DNA of 10,988 nucleotides from JADJQU01 sp035490315. Its GTDB lineage: Bacteria > Planctomycetota > UBA1135 > GCA-002686595. The DNA lies in the NCBI GenBank assembly GCA_035490315.1, contig DATHET010000335.1:1-10988 (forward strand). Direction: 5' to 3'. The translations under genes and the position numbers were made by a program. Below, piece by piece: positions 1 to 6,596 of this stretch (within the stretch, counting starts at the first letter, position 1; each line of letters opens with the position of its first letter). The notes under the pieces were generated by a model. The model was not told where the DNA came from, made no database searches, and worked only from the letters and a program-made list of their open reading frames with translations.

Positions 1-804
1 CTCGGGTTGCGTCGGCTTGCTCGCGGCTTGAGCAACCCGCGCGTTTTCGATGGCCTCACTGGAGGCCGGAGCTTCGACGATCGGCTGCGTGGGCTCATCC
101 GCGGTCTTCGCGAGTTGACCACTCGCCGGCAACACCTCTTCACGCGGCAGGAACCACCACAAGCCCAATAACGCCGCCGACGCCACGACGACCCATTTCA
201 ATTTGACTGCCATGATCAGAGCTCCAAGGGAAAGACTGGAACCCTGAACGACCGCATGCGCCGCCAGCGAAGTCCGCAACAGCGGCCCGAGCGCGACACA
301 CCAGCTCTCGCGACCGCCGAAGCGGCGATCGAGGCGCTCGCGCAGTTGCGCGATTCCGCGCTGCAGCCGTGTCCGCACGGTGTTCAACGGCACGCCAGTG
401 CGCCGCGCGATCTCCTCGGCAGAAATGCCCTGGTAGAAGCGCAGGAGAATCGTCTGGCGATACGGCTCGTCGAGTGAGACCACCAGGCCGGCGATCTCAC
501 GTTGCAGGTCGGCCTGCTCGACGAGCTCCGCCGCGCTCGGAAGGGCTTCCTCCCGCGCACCCGAAGCTTCGTGATGCTCCCGCCGCGACTGCGAGCGACC
601 CGAGCGCCGCGCTGCATTGCGCACCACCGTGCTCAACCAGGCGCGGACGTTCTTCGACTCATGCGGAGGTGACTGCAGCGCCGCAAGCCAGGTCTCCTGA
701 GCCACGTCGTCCGCGCGCGCCGGGTCCGCGACCAGGCTGTGCGCAAGCCGCCGCACCCAATCGGCATGCTCCAGCAACGCTTCGAGTCTCAAGGCACTGT
801 CCAT
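1..804 (-). CDS. ECF-type sigma-70 factor with C-terminal transmembrane extension (partial, 3' end off the left edge)
   Basis: Translating the minus strand from the ATG at 804 gives 268 codons open to the window edge, so the C-terminus is missing. Residues about 8-75 match sigma-70 region 2 (RADDVAQETWLAAL at 30-43, then NVRAWLSTVVRNAARR). Residues about 108-162 match region 4, with a helix-turn-helix (SAEEIARRTGVPLNTVRTRL at 128-147). This is a cytoplasmic RNA polymerase subunit of the ECF type. Instead of ending near residue 170, the frame continues through a hydrophobic helix (about 204-219, WVVVASAALLGLWWFLP) into a Pro/Ala/Glu-rich linker. Planctomycetes are known to carry ECF factors with membrane-anchored C-terminal extensions, often ending in carboxypeptidase-regulatory-like domains. 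The fold beyond the linker is not visible here. No anti-sigma gene is visible. The start at 804 has GGATGG a few bases upstream; an ATG at 812 is out of frame and stops at once. An upstream in-frame GTG is possible. Confidence 0.9.
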   Translation of the reverse strand, partial: MDSALRLEALLEHADWVRRLAHSLVADPARADDVAQETWLAALQSPPHESKNVRAWLSTVVRNAARRSGRSQSRREHHEASGAREEALPSAAELVEQADLQREIAGLVVSLDEPYRQTILLRFYQGISAEEIARRTGVPLNTVRTRLQRGIAQLRERLDRRFGGRESWCVALGPLLRTSLAAHAVVQGSSLSLGALIMAVKLKWVVVASAALLGLWWFLPREEVLPASGQLAKTADEPTQPIVEAPASSEAIENARVAQAASKPTQPE

Positions 805-847
805 GGTTCCATCCGCCAGAGTCCCGCCCACGCACCGCCGGACTCAA

Positions 848-945
848 GGTACCCGGTATTCCACCGCCATTTATTACACAACCGCGGTCCGCCACTCGGG
901 GCGGACCGCGGTTGTGTAATAAATGGCGGTGGAATACCGGGTACC
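848..945. repeat. Perfect 98-bp palindrome made of two inverted copies of the gene-boundary repeat
   Basis: Bases 848-893 are the exact reverse complement of 900-945: 46-bp arms with no mismatch and a 6-nt loop (ACTCGG, 894-899). The outer 35 bp of each arm are the repeat also found elsewhere in the window (848-882 inverted, 911-945 direct; core ATGGCGGTGGAATACCGGG). The inner part is a GC-rich stem. It lies between the 5' end of the sigma-factor gene and the 3' end of the SGNH hydrolase gene, both on the minus strand. It could end transcription of the hydrolase gene or shape the leader of the sigma gene. There is no T-run after the stem, so it is not a classical intrinsic terminator. No obvious target-site duplication flanks it. 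Confidence 0.9.
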
Positions 946-954
946 CGTTTTGTG

Positions 955-989
955 GTCGTGTAATAGATGGCGGTAGAGTACCGGGTACC
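955..989 (+). repeat. Gene-boundary repeat, extra direct half-copy
   Basis: The 35 bases match 911-945 at all but four positions, all transitions. The copy lies 44 bp downstream in the same orientation, so it is a diverged tandem duplicate of one palindrome arm, without an inverted partner beside it. It ends 4 bp before the stop codon of the SGNH hydrolase gene at 994-996. Confidence 0.85.
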
Positions 990-993
990 GGCT

Positions 994-2190
994 CTATCGA
1001 AGCTTGGCTGTGACGAGGGGCTCGAGCGCCTGGGCGATCAGCTTGTGGCCGCGCAGGTTCAAGTGGAAGTCTTCCTTCCAGTAGGGGGGCTCGGGCTCGG
1101 CGGCGAAGGGCTTGCGCATGTCGATCAACTCGATGCCCTGCTCGCGCAGACCGCTGGTCAGGCTGTCGCTGAGCCGAGGCAGGAGGCCCAGGTCCGCTTC
1201 GGACAACTCCAAGGCGCGTCGGATCCGAGGCACGCGCTCATCCGACTCGTAAGAGCCGAGCTCGAAGGGGCTCGGAATGTAAACGACGACGAGCCGCGCT
1301 CCGCAGGCGCTGGCGGTGCGCTGGATCTCCGCGCACATCTCGAGCGAGCCGCGCAGCGCGAGCTCCTCTTCGCGTGGAAAATTCCGGAAGGCGTCGAGCG
1401 TCGCGAATCCCTGACCCATCGCATCGGGGCTGACGGCGAGACCCCTCGCGCGGCGCGCCTCCTGTTCCTTGCTCAGCGCCGTCCAGGGCTTGCCGTGGAA
1501 GGGCAGATACAGCGGCAGCAGCTCGTTGAAGTCATTGCCGCCGAAAATGCCGACCACGAACACCTGAGGCTCGAAATCGCGCAAGCGCAGAAGCGTGCCG
1601 AGATAATTGTAGAAGCTGTAGCCGCCGAGAGCCGCGTTCAGGACCTCGACCGACTTTCCGCCGCGCGCACGCTTGATCGAGGTCTCGAGAAGATTGGGAT
1701 AGCTCTCGTCGTCGTTGCACAGACCGCAGGTGTGCGAGTCGCCGGCGACGAGGACGCGCAGATCGGCGGGCGGCACCGCGAGCTCGTGATCCTCGCGACA
1801 GCCGAGGCTGTTCGTCTTCCAGGTGAACTTGCCCGCCGGATGCTCTTTCCAATGCATCTCCAGCGTCACGTTTCCTACGTCGCGGCAATAGACCCACGGG
1901 TCGTAGACCTGGAGCGGGTCGTTCGTGATCGCGTACAGCTTCGAGGCCTGGGCAACGCTCAAGTAGTAGCGCCACTCCTTCGGATCGCGAGGAAGCAGCT
2001 CGGCCGGCGTGGTTCCCTCGGGCTTCGCGGGGCCGCTGATCGGCGCAGCGTCCGCGGGGCGCGGAGCCACGTGCAACTGCACCACGGCCTGGCGCCGAGC
2101 CTGGATCGAACGCCAGGCGATCCAGCCCGCGCCCGCTGCGCAAGCGCTGGACACCAGCAGGACGGCGAGCCTGGTCCTGGCGCTGCTCAT
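994..2190 (-). CDS. Membrane-anchored SGNH/GDSL-family hydrolase
   Basis: The 398-residue protein starts at ATG 2190 with a short basic N-terminus and a hydrophobic stretch (about 7-26), which suggests a signal anchor and a catalytic domain outside the cytoplasm. The SGNH blocks are intact: block I GDSH (150-153, nucleophile Ser152), a block II-like NAALGGYSFYNYL (185-197), block III GGND (217-220) and block V DFHLNLRGH (374-382, Asp374 and His376). TNSLG at 126-130 is common upstream of block I in bacterial SGNH proteins. Members hydrolyse esters (lipids, acetylated sugars); the substrate cannot be read from the sequence. The Shine-Dalgarno sequence is weak (CAGG). The gene is transcribed away from 2529-3533, and no partner gene is obvious. 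The stop codon is 4 bp from a repeat copy. Confidence 0.85.
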   Translation of the reverse strand: MSSARTRLAVLLVSSACAAGAGWIAWRSIQARRQAVVQLHVAPRPADAAPISGPAKPEGTTPAELLPRDPKEWRYYLSVAQASKLYAITNDPLQVYDPWVYCRDVGNVTLEMHWKEHPAGKFTWKTNSLGCREDHELAVPPADLRVLVAGDSHTCGLCNDDESYPNLLETSIKRARGGKSVEVLNAALGGYSFYNYLGTLLRLRDFEPQVFVVGIFGGNDFNELLPLYLPFHGKPWTALSKEQEARRARGLAVSPDAMGQGFATLDAFRNFPREEELALRGSLEMCAEIQRTASACGARLVVVYIPSPFELGSYESDERVPRIRRALELSEADLGLLPRLSDSLTSGLREQGIELIDMRKPFAAEPEPPYWKEDFHLNLRGHKLIAQALEPLVTAKLR

Positions 2191-2528
2191 CGATCGCCTG
2201 TGCGAGTCGAAGACGAAGGCGCGTCAGGGCAGCGCGTGCCCGCGTCACTCGGAATTGGGAAGCTCGAGGGCATCGTCTCCACGTTAGTTAGCGCGCGTCG
2301 CGCGCCCCGGGTCTATCCCCTCACGGCGAGCCCGGTCACCGGATCGGCGGCATGGGACAGGAGGGTCCCGTGCCGCTCGCGGTTCGAGCCCGCCGGGGTA
2401 CAGCGCAGCCCCCCTGGAAAGGACAGCGTCGGGTATCCTCGAACCGGAAGGTTTTGCAGCACTTTCGCTGACCTCATCCACAGTCGGTCGAAGTCTCCAA
2501 GGGTCCCCCCCCAACGAAAGGTAGTTCC
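2191..2528. other. Divergent intergenic spacer (338 bp) with a hairpin; no clear gene
   Basis: This spacer separates the divergent starts of the SGNH hydrolase and the secreted-protein genes, so promoters for both should lie here, but I see no convincing -35/-10 pair. It holds a stable hairpin (2347-2376), a GC-rich near-palindrome around 2290-2306 and a C-run just before the Shine-Dalgarno of the plus-strand gene. No copy of the gene-boundary repeat is recognisable. A GTG-started frame of 32 codons follows the AGGAGG at 2359-2364 (GTG at 2370), but I do not call it a gene. Confidence 0.6.
2347..2376. promoter_or_regulatory. Hairpin with an AGGAGG loop in the divergent spacer
   Basis: Bases 2347-2358 pair with 2365-2376: 12 pairs, one of them a T-G wobble, around a 6-nt loop reading AGGAGG on the plus strand. 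This could be an RNA structure in the leader of the plus-strand gene, whose ATG is about 150 nt downstream. There is no T-run for an intrinsic terminator. The hairpin is seen; its function is not known. Confidence 0.4.
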
Positions 2529-3533
2529 ATGCGCGCGCAACTGCTTTCACTCGTCGCCACCGGTTTCACCGCGTTATTCGGGGCCACATCTGCCCAGGCG
2601 CAGTATCAGGAGTTGCAGGGAGTCACTCCGCTGCAGCTATACACCACGAACACCAACGACATCTACAACGGGGGCCGCGGCACGGTGTTCATCGCCAACT
2701 CCGCGTTCACGGTGTTCGGCGCGAGTCTGTGGACGAATGCAATGACAGGAGTTCCCGTCCACGCCACCTGGCGGTTGTGGCAGACCACGGTCTACCCGGG
2801 TCAGGTCAACCAGGTTCTGCTGTCGACGGCGAACGTCACCTGGAACGTCGACCAGGGACTTGCGTTCTACAGCGCGACCCTGCCCTCGCCCGTCATGCTC
2901 ACCCCCGGCAACCGTTATCACATCGAAGTCTCGTACAGCGAATCGGTGGAGGAGAACTGGTTCTACAACGAAGACCTTTTCGCCAACAATCTCGGCCTGG
3001 TCACGGTCCTGGACGGCACGCAGAGCGGAAACACCGGCAACACGGTCATGCCGCTGATCCGTCTGGAGGTCGCCAACTGCGCTCAGCCGGTCGTGTACTG
3101 CACCGCCAAGGTCAACTCCATCGGCTGCACGCCGGCGATCAGCGCCACCGGGACTCCGAGCGCGACCGCGGGCAGCGGATTCCTGGTCAAGGGCGCGAAC
3201 GTGCGCAACCAGAAGCCCGGCCTGCTGCTCTACACGAATGGCGGTCGTGCCGCGGTTCCGTTCCAGGGCGGCTTCCGCTGCGTCAATGTTCCGATCAAGC
3301 GCTCGGTCGCGCTCAATTCGGGCGGAAGTGCTCTTCCGACGAGCGACTGCTCGGGTGTCTACTCGATCGACATGAACACCTTCGCGGTCGGCGGGCTCGG
3401 CGGGCTTCCGGCGGCCTACCTGACGACTGCCGGAACGATGGTCCACTCGCAGTTCTGGGGACGCGATCCTGGCTTCGCGGCTCCGAACAATTCGACCTTG
3501 TCGGACGGCTTGGAATACGTGGTCTGCCCTTGA
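2529..3533 (+). CDS. Secreted protein with cysteine-containing planctomycetal C-terminal module
   Basis: The 334-residue protein has a clear Sec signal peptide (1-24, hydrophobic core followed by SAQA before Gln25). The start at 2529 is supported by AAAGG seven bases upstream. Residues about 30-182 form an N-terminal domain rich in predicted beta strands (GASLWTNAMTGVPVHATWRL, 64-83), possibly a jelly-roll-like or DUF4082-like fold; this is a guess. From about 184 the protein switches to a second module with six cysteines (184, 191, 200, 251, 274, 333) and motifs YCTAKVNSIGCTPAI (190-204), PFQGGFRC, DCSGVYSIDMN and the ending LSDGLEYVVCP. I associate similar modules with many predicted secreted proteins of Saltatorellus/Engelhardtia-type planctomycetes, but know no named family or function. 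The cysteines suggest disulfides outside the cytoplasm. The gene converges with the 3946-6483 gene. Confidence 0.85.
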   Translation: MRAQLLSLVATGFTALFGATSAQAQYQELQGVTPLQLYTTNTNDIYNGGRGTVFIANSAFTVFGASLWTNAMTGVPVHATWRLWQTTVYPGQVNQVLLSTANVTWNVDQGLAFYSATLPSPVMLTPGNRYHIEVSYSESVEENWFYNEDLFANNLGLVTVLDGTQSGNTGNTVMPLIRLEVANCAQPVVYCTAKVNSIGCTPAISATGTPSATAGSGFLVKGANVRNQKPGLLLYTNGGRAAVPFQGGFRCVNVPIKRSVALNSGGSALPTSDCSGVYSIDMNTFAVGGLGGLPAAYLTTAGTMVHSQFWGRDPGFAAPNNSTLSDGLEYVVCP

Positions 3534-3945
3534 TCAGGGTGGATCGCGGCCAGTACCGAGTCAGTTCCCCACCGCGCTCGCCGCGCGTCCCCGATGGATG
3601 AAACTGGCGATCCGACCATTCCAGACAGCTCGCCAGGCTCCATTTTCTAACTTGGTGAATTCGTCCGGAGTCGTGCGAGCCCAGTTTCGAGCGCGCGGCG
3701 CTCGAAACTGGGCTCGCACGACTCCGGACGAATTCACCTGACTTCGTACTTGCGCGATCAACCTTCGAGCGCGCCGTAACATCGACGCTGCGCCATCTTC
3801 GGACTCGTCGAACGCGTGCGACGCCGCAGAGTCAGGCGCACATCGGCCATCTGGCAGCTCGCGATCGAGAATTCTTCGCGCGTGGACGAGTGGGTCGCCG
3901 GATCTTCCACGCTGGCCGCGTCGCGCCCGGGCTCGAGCGCCCCGC
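3534..3945. other. Convergent intergenic spacer (412 bp), no gene recognised
   Basis: The spacer lies between the ends of two convergent genes. Its main content is a perfect 41-bp-arm palindrome at 3654-3738. Minus-strand open frames here are highly Arg/Ala-rich, as expected of chance frames in GC-rich DNA, and lack a convincing ribosome-binding site. A weak resemblance to the gene-boundary repeat near 3552-3575 (GTACC... then CCACCGC) is too degraded to call. From 3740 to 3945 I see nothing further. Confidence 0.6.
3654..3738. repeat. Perfect 85-bp palindrome between convergent genes
   Basis: Bases 3654-3694 are the exact reverse complement of 3698-3738, with a 3-nt loop at 3695-3697. The arms (beginning GGTGAATTCGTCCGGAG) are unrelated to the gene-boundary repeat. 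The position, about 120 bp after one stop codon and about 200 bp after the opposing one, suits a two-way transcription end or a palindromic mobile element. The flanks have no T-run on either strand, so classical intrinsic termination is not supported. Confidence 0.85.
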
Positions 3946-6483
3946 CTACAAGCCCGCTTCTTTGACCGTTCTCGCGATCCACATCTCGCGCATCTTCGCG
4001 CGCGATGCCGCATTGAGCTTTCCGCGGATCACGATCGAATCCAGCAGGACGACGCGATTGGCGTGGGAGATCACGCACACCTCTCCGTCGCGCAGCGAGG
4101 ACTTCGGCAGCGAAGGCTCCTCCGTTCCATGGTGCACGAAGCGGGTGGTCGTGCCGCTGTAGACGACCTCCAACGTGAGCTGGTCACCCAACGGGACGCC
4201 GGTCGTGGGAACGGAAGGCTCCTGATACTCCTGCTTGCCCGTCTTGAACTCTTCGAGGATGGACTGACCCCACTCGTTGAAGCCCAGAAATCCACGCTCG
4301 GGGTCCCGGCAGATCTCCAGCCTGAAGTGGCCGAGACTGACGTCGTCCCTCTCCGCATAACCGTGCCTCAAGCGCGCGATCACGTGAATCGGCGCTTCGA
4401 ACGGAATCTTGTGGGCGAGGATCGTCGAACCGCGGCCCGTCCAGGCGCCGTCTTTGACTCCGAAGCCCTGGGCGCTCTCCGGAATCACGATCGGCTCCCA
4501 GCCGACGCGCTCACTGGCCGGAGGAGTCCGCTGCCACCAATCGTCGAGTTCCGCGGCCGAGTCGAACTCGTAGCCGAGCTCGAGGGTGTCCGCGTCGACC
4601 CAGGTCGTCTTGCCTGCGAACGTCGGAAGCGGCTTGGTCTCTTCGTAGATGATGCCGGCGGCAAGAATCCCCAGGTCTCGCAGTGCCGCGCTGCGCTCGA
4701 AGACGATCTGTTGCAGGGGCAATTCGCGCATCGTCGCGCGCAATTCGTCGAGCACCCAGGTCGCTGAATCCTTGTCCGCCGGAGCGGTCGAGGCAGCGAG
4801 GGATTTCAGATGGCTCGCAGCCTTGCCGAGCCGCCGCAACTCGAGATAGACCGCCGTCGCGTCGGCGCGCAGGGCGAGTGCGGGCTCGCTCTTGTCCTTG
4901 AGCTGCTTGTCCCAGCGCGGGTCGTCGCCCAGGACGTATCCATAGGCGCGTGCCCACTCCGGCGTGCCCGCGGGCAGGGGTTTCATCTGCGCGGCGATCG
5001 CAGCCGGCGGAACGGAGCTGACCGCGACGGTTTCCTTGCCCTGCGGCGATTCCAGCGTGATCGAGCCGTCCGCGAAGGCCGTGGCGCGGCGCGTGCTCGT
5101 CTTGCCGTTGCGCTCGAGCTGCAGCTTGCCGCCGGACTTCACGAGCTCCGCGAGCCACAGATCGCGCGCGGTCTTCCACGCGCTCATGCGCTCGCGTTCC
5201 GTCCGCAGCCGCGCGACGTCGCCGTCGTCTCCGCCCTTGTCGATCGCCTGGCCGAGGTCCAGGATCGCGGCCTCGAGCTCGCCCGCCGCCGCCTTGCTCA
5301 AGGCCAGGGCGCGCACGATCCGAAGGTCGCCCTCCGGAAGCGCGAGCTGCGTGGCGATCGCCGCCCCGCTCGAGCTTGGCGTCGTCGCGCCGGCGACACC
5401 TTTCTCGCTGGGCTTGGGCTTGACGAACAGTGTTGCGAGCTTCGCGTCGTCCGGCTTGGCGTGGTCGATCTCGCGAACTCGCGCGTAGACCCAGCGGTAG
5501 AATTCGCGATCGAGCTCGGTGAGATCCTGGCCTTCGAAAGCCTTGCGGAAATCCGCCTGCGAGCCGCCACCGCGCATGCACGCGCGGCAGTACTCCGCGA
5601 AGGCGTCGTTGTGCTTCTTCGCGCCCTCGCGCCGCAGGAAGTGGACCCACAGGCCCGACTCGGCGTTGAACGCGCTGTGCCAGGGATCGTTGTCGTTGAA
5701 TTCGAAGCCGCTGTCCCGCGCCTCGTGCATCGCGTGCCTGCGTAGCTCGGCGAACGAGGTGATGCCGACGAGTGCGTCGATCGGCAGCAGGAAGCGGTTC
5801 TGCTGCGCCACGTCCTGCGACACGCTCACCAGCGTCCTGGCCAGCTGCGGATCGACGTCGGCTTTGGCGAAAGCCGTCGCGGCATCGGGTCCGATGTGCC
5901 AGGCCAGGGACCTTCCGAGTCCTTCGCGCAACCACAGCGGCGGCTGGCGGCTCTCGAATCCCGTGGAACGCTGCTGGAGCAACGCGAACACCATGCGGCG
6001 CAAGACCATGTAGCGGCGCACGTTCGGCGGCCAGCTCATGTCCCAGTGCGTGACGACCGCGCGGATGCGCTCGTCGTAGTACGCCGAGCTGTCCCACCCG
6101 TCCCACGTGGCCACCGACTTCGTGTAGTTGACGTAGTCGCCCTCGGTGAGCAGCACGATCAAGCGCGGCGGCCGCGTGCTCAGGCCCGGCGGCAAGGCGA
6201 GCGGGGCCGCGAAGGAGGTCTCGAACACCTTCGCCATCTGCACGAGCCAGGGGCCGTAATAGCTCGCGACCGAGGCCTCGTACCCCGCCTCGGGAACCGC
6301 CTGCTTCTGGATCACGATCTCGAACGGCGCGGCGCTCGAGTCCGTCGTCCACAGGATCTTCTTGAAGAAGGGCTGCGCGCGCAGAAGCTCATCGAAGCCC
6401 GCCGCGACCGGAACCGGCGCCGGAGCCGCGGGATCCTGCACCAGCGGCAAGCCCAAAAGGAAAATCGTGAAGAAAGCCATCAT
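3946..6483 (-). CDS. Large exported protein: inactive peptidase-MA/DUF1570-like domain plus C-terminal beta-sandwich
   Basis: From ATG 6483 the protein has 845 residues. It opens with a hydrophobic signal sequence (MMAFFTIFLLGLPLVQ) and a Pro/Ala stretch, so it is probably exported. Residues about 40-345 resemble the gluzincin-type peptidase-MA/DUF1570 domains common in planctomycetes: PPLWLREGLGRSLAWHI (181-197) fits the conserved third-ligand helix. At the place expected for HExxH, about 20 residues earlier, the sequence reads LRRMVF (161-166); no HExxH occurs anywhere, so metallopeptidase activity is unlikely. Residues about 375-500 look helical and TPR-like, then have short strands. The C-terminus (about 635-830; YEFDSAAELDDWW, then HFRLEICRD) looks like a concanavalin/LamG-type beta-sandwich, a possible ligand-binding domain. 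The start is ambiguous: an in-frame ATG at 6507 inside the adjoining repeat would add MVVEYRVL. I prefer 6483 because the added residues are repeat-encoded. Partner and substrate are unknown. Confidence 0.8.
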   Translation of the reverse strand: MMAFFTIFLLGLPLVQDPAAPAPVPVAAGFDELLRAQPFFKKILWTTDSSAAPFEIVIQKQAVPEAGYEASVASYYGPWLVQMAKVFETSFAAPLALPPGLSTRPPRLIVLLTEGDYVNYTKSVATWDGWDSSAYYDERIRAVVTHWDMSWPPNVRRYMVLRRMVFALLQQRSTGFESRQPPLWLREGLGRSLAWHIGPDAATAFAKADVDPQLARTLVSVSQDVAQQNRFLLPIDALVGITSFAELRRHAMHEARDSGFEFNDNDPWHSAFNAESGLWVHFLRREGAKKHNDAFAEYCRACMRGGGSQADFRKAFEGQDLTELDREFYRWVYARVREIDHAKPDDAKLATLFVKPKPSEKGVAGATTPSSSGAAIATQLALPEGDLRIVRALALSKAAAGELEAAILDLGQAIDKGGDDGDVARLRTERERMSAWKTARDLWLAELVKSGGKLQLERNGKTSTRRATAFADGSITLESPQGKETVAVSSVPPAAIAAQMKPLPAGTPEWARAYGYVLGDDPRWDKQLKDKSEPALALRADATAVYLELRRLGKAASHLKSLAASTAPADKDSATWVLDELRATMRELPLQQIVFERSAALRDLGILAAGIIYEETKPLPTFAGKTTWVDADTLELGYEFDSAAELDDWWQRTPPASERVGWEPIVIPESAQGFGVKDGAWTGRGSTILAHKIPFEAPIHVIARLRHGYAERDDVSLGHFRLEICRDPERGFLGFNEWGQSILEEFKTGKQEYQEPSVPTTGVPLGDQLTLEVVYSGTTTRFVHHGTEEPSLPKSSLRDGEVCVISHANRVVLLDSIVIRGKLNAASRAKMREMWIARTVKEAGL

Positions 6484-6485
6484 GA

Positions 6486-6519
6486 GTACCCGGTATTCCA
6501 CCACCATTTATTACACAAG
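6486..6519 (-). repeat. Gene-boundary repeat abutting the 3946-6483 gene start
   Basis: On the minus strand this copy contains ATGGTGGTGGAATACCGGG preceded by CTTGTGTAATAA. Apart from the core's C-to-T change and its first base it matches the 848-882 copy. It ends two bases upstream of the ATG at 6483. It faces away from the direct copy at 6559-6591; the two share 19-bp arms with one mismatch. Confidence 0.88.
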
Positions 6520-6558
6520 TCACCTCCCGCCGGCCGCGCATCCGCCGACCTGGTTATC

Positions 6559-6591
6559 GCCAGGTTCAGGATGGCGGTGGAATACCGGGAG
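6559..6591 (+). repeat. Gene-boundary repeat (variant B) directly upstream of the HEAT gene
   Basis: This copy has the same core, ATGGCGGTGGAATACCGGG, but is preceded by GCCAGGTTCAGG rather than the TTGTGTAATAA half, and ends GAG rather than GTACC. Variant B recurs at 8402-8434 (31 of 33 bases identical) and 10456-10488. It forms the right half of an inverted pair with 6486-6519 and lies just before the HEAT gene start at 6597. Confidence 0.88.
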
Positions 6592-6592
6592 G
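6587..6592 (+). promoter_or_regulatory. Shine-Dalgarno GGGAGG of the HEAT gene, provided by the repeat
   Basis: GGGAGG ends four bases before the ATG at 6597. Five of its six bases belong to the end of the repeat, so the repeat contributes the ribosome-binding site and this fixes the start codon. Confidence 0.6.
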
Positions 6593-6596
6593 ATTC

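Noticed and set aside
2376..2411. tRNA-like motifs: GGTTCGAGCCCGCC resembling a T arm and CGGGGTACAGCGCAGCC resembling a tRNA-Pro 5' end.
   Set aside because: The two pieces are in the wrong order, the flanking sequence does not form an acceptor stem or D and anticodon arms, and no 3' CCA context fits. Read as chance in GC-rich DNA.
967..2745. Long plus-strand open frame (592 codons) starting in a repeat copy.
   Set aside because: It runs antisense to the SGNH hydrolase gene with all its catalytic motifs, then overlaps the start of the secreted-protein gene in another frame. Its translation shows no recognisable domain, and such antisense frames are expected at this GC content.
3552..3575. 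A further copy of the gene-boundary repeat after the secreted-protein gene.
   Set aside because: Only short blocks match (GTACC, TTCC, CCACCGC) with several insertions, not better than expected by chance.
4511..6352. Second minus-strand frame of about 613 codons inside the 845-residue gene, and a 493-codon minus frame opposite the HEAT gene (6480-7961).
   Set aside because: Both are Arg-rich without domain signatures or a convincing start, and both are overlapped by a gene with clear family features.
6508..6519. TTGTGTAATAAA in variant-A repeats as a -10 promoter element.
   Set aside because: TAATAA matches the TATAAT consensus poorly and no -35 box is consistently spaced upstream. It is possible but unsupported, so no promoter feature is listed.
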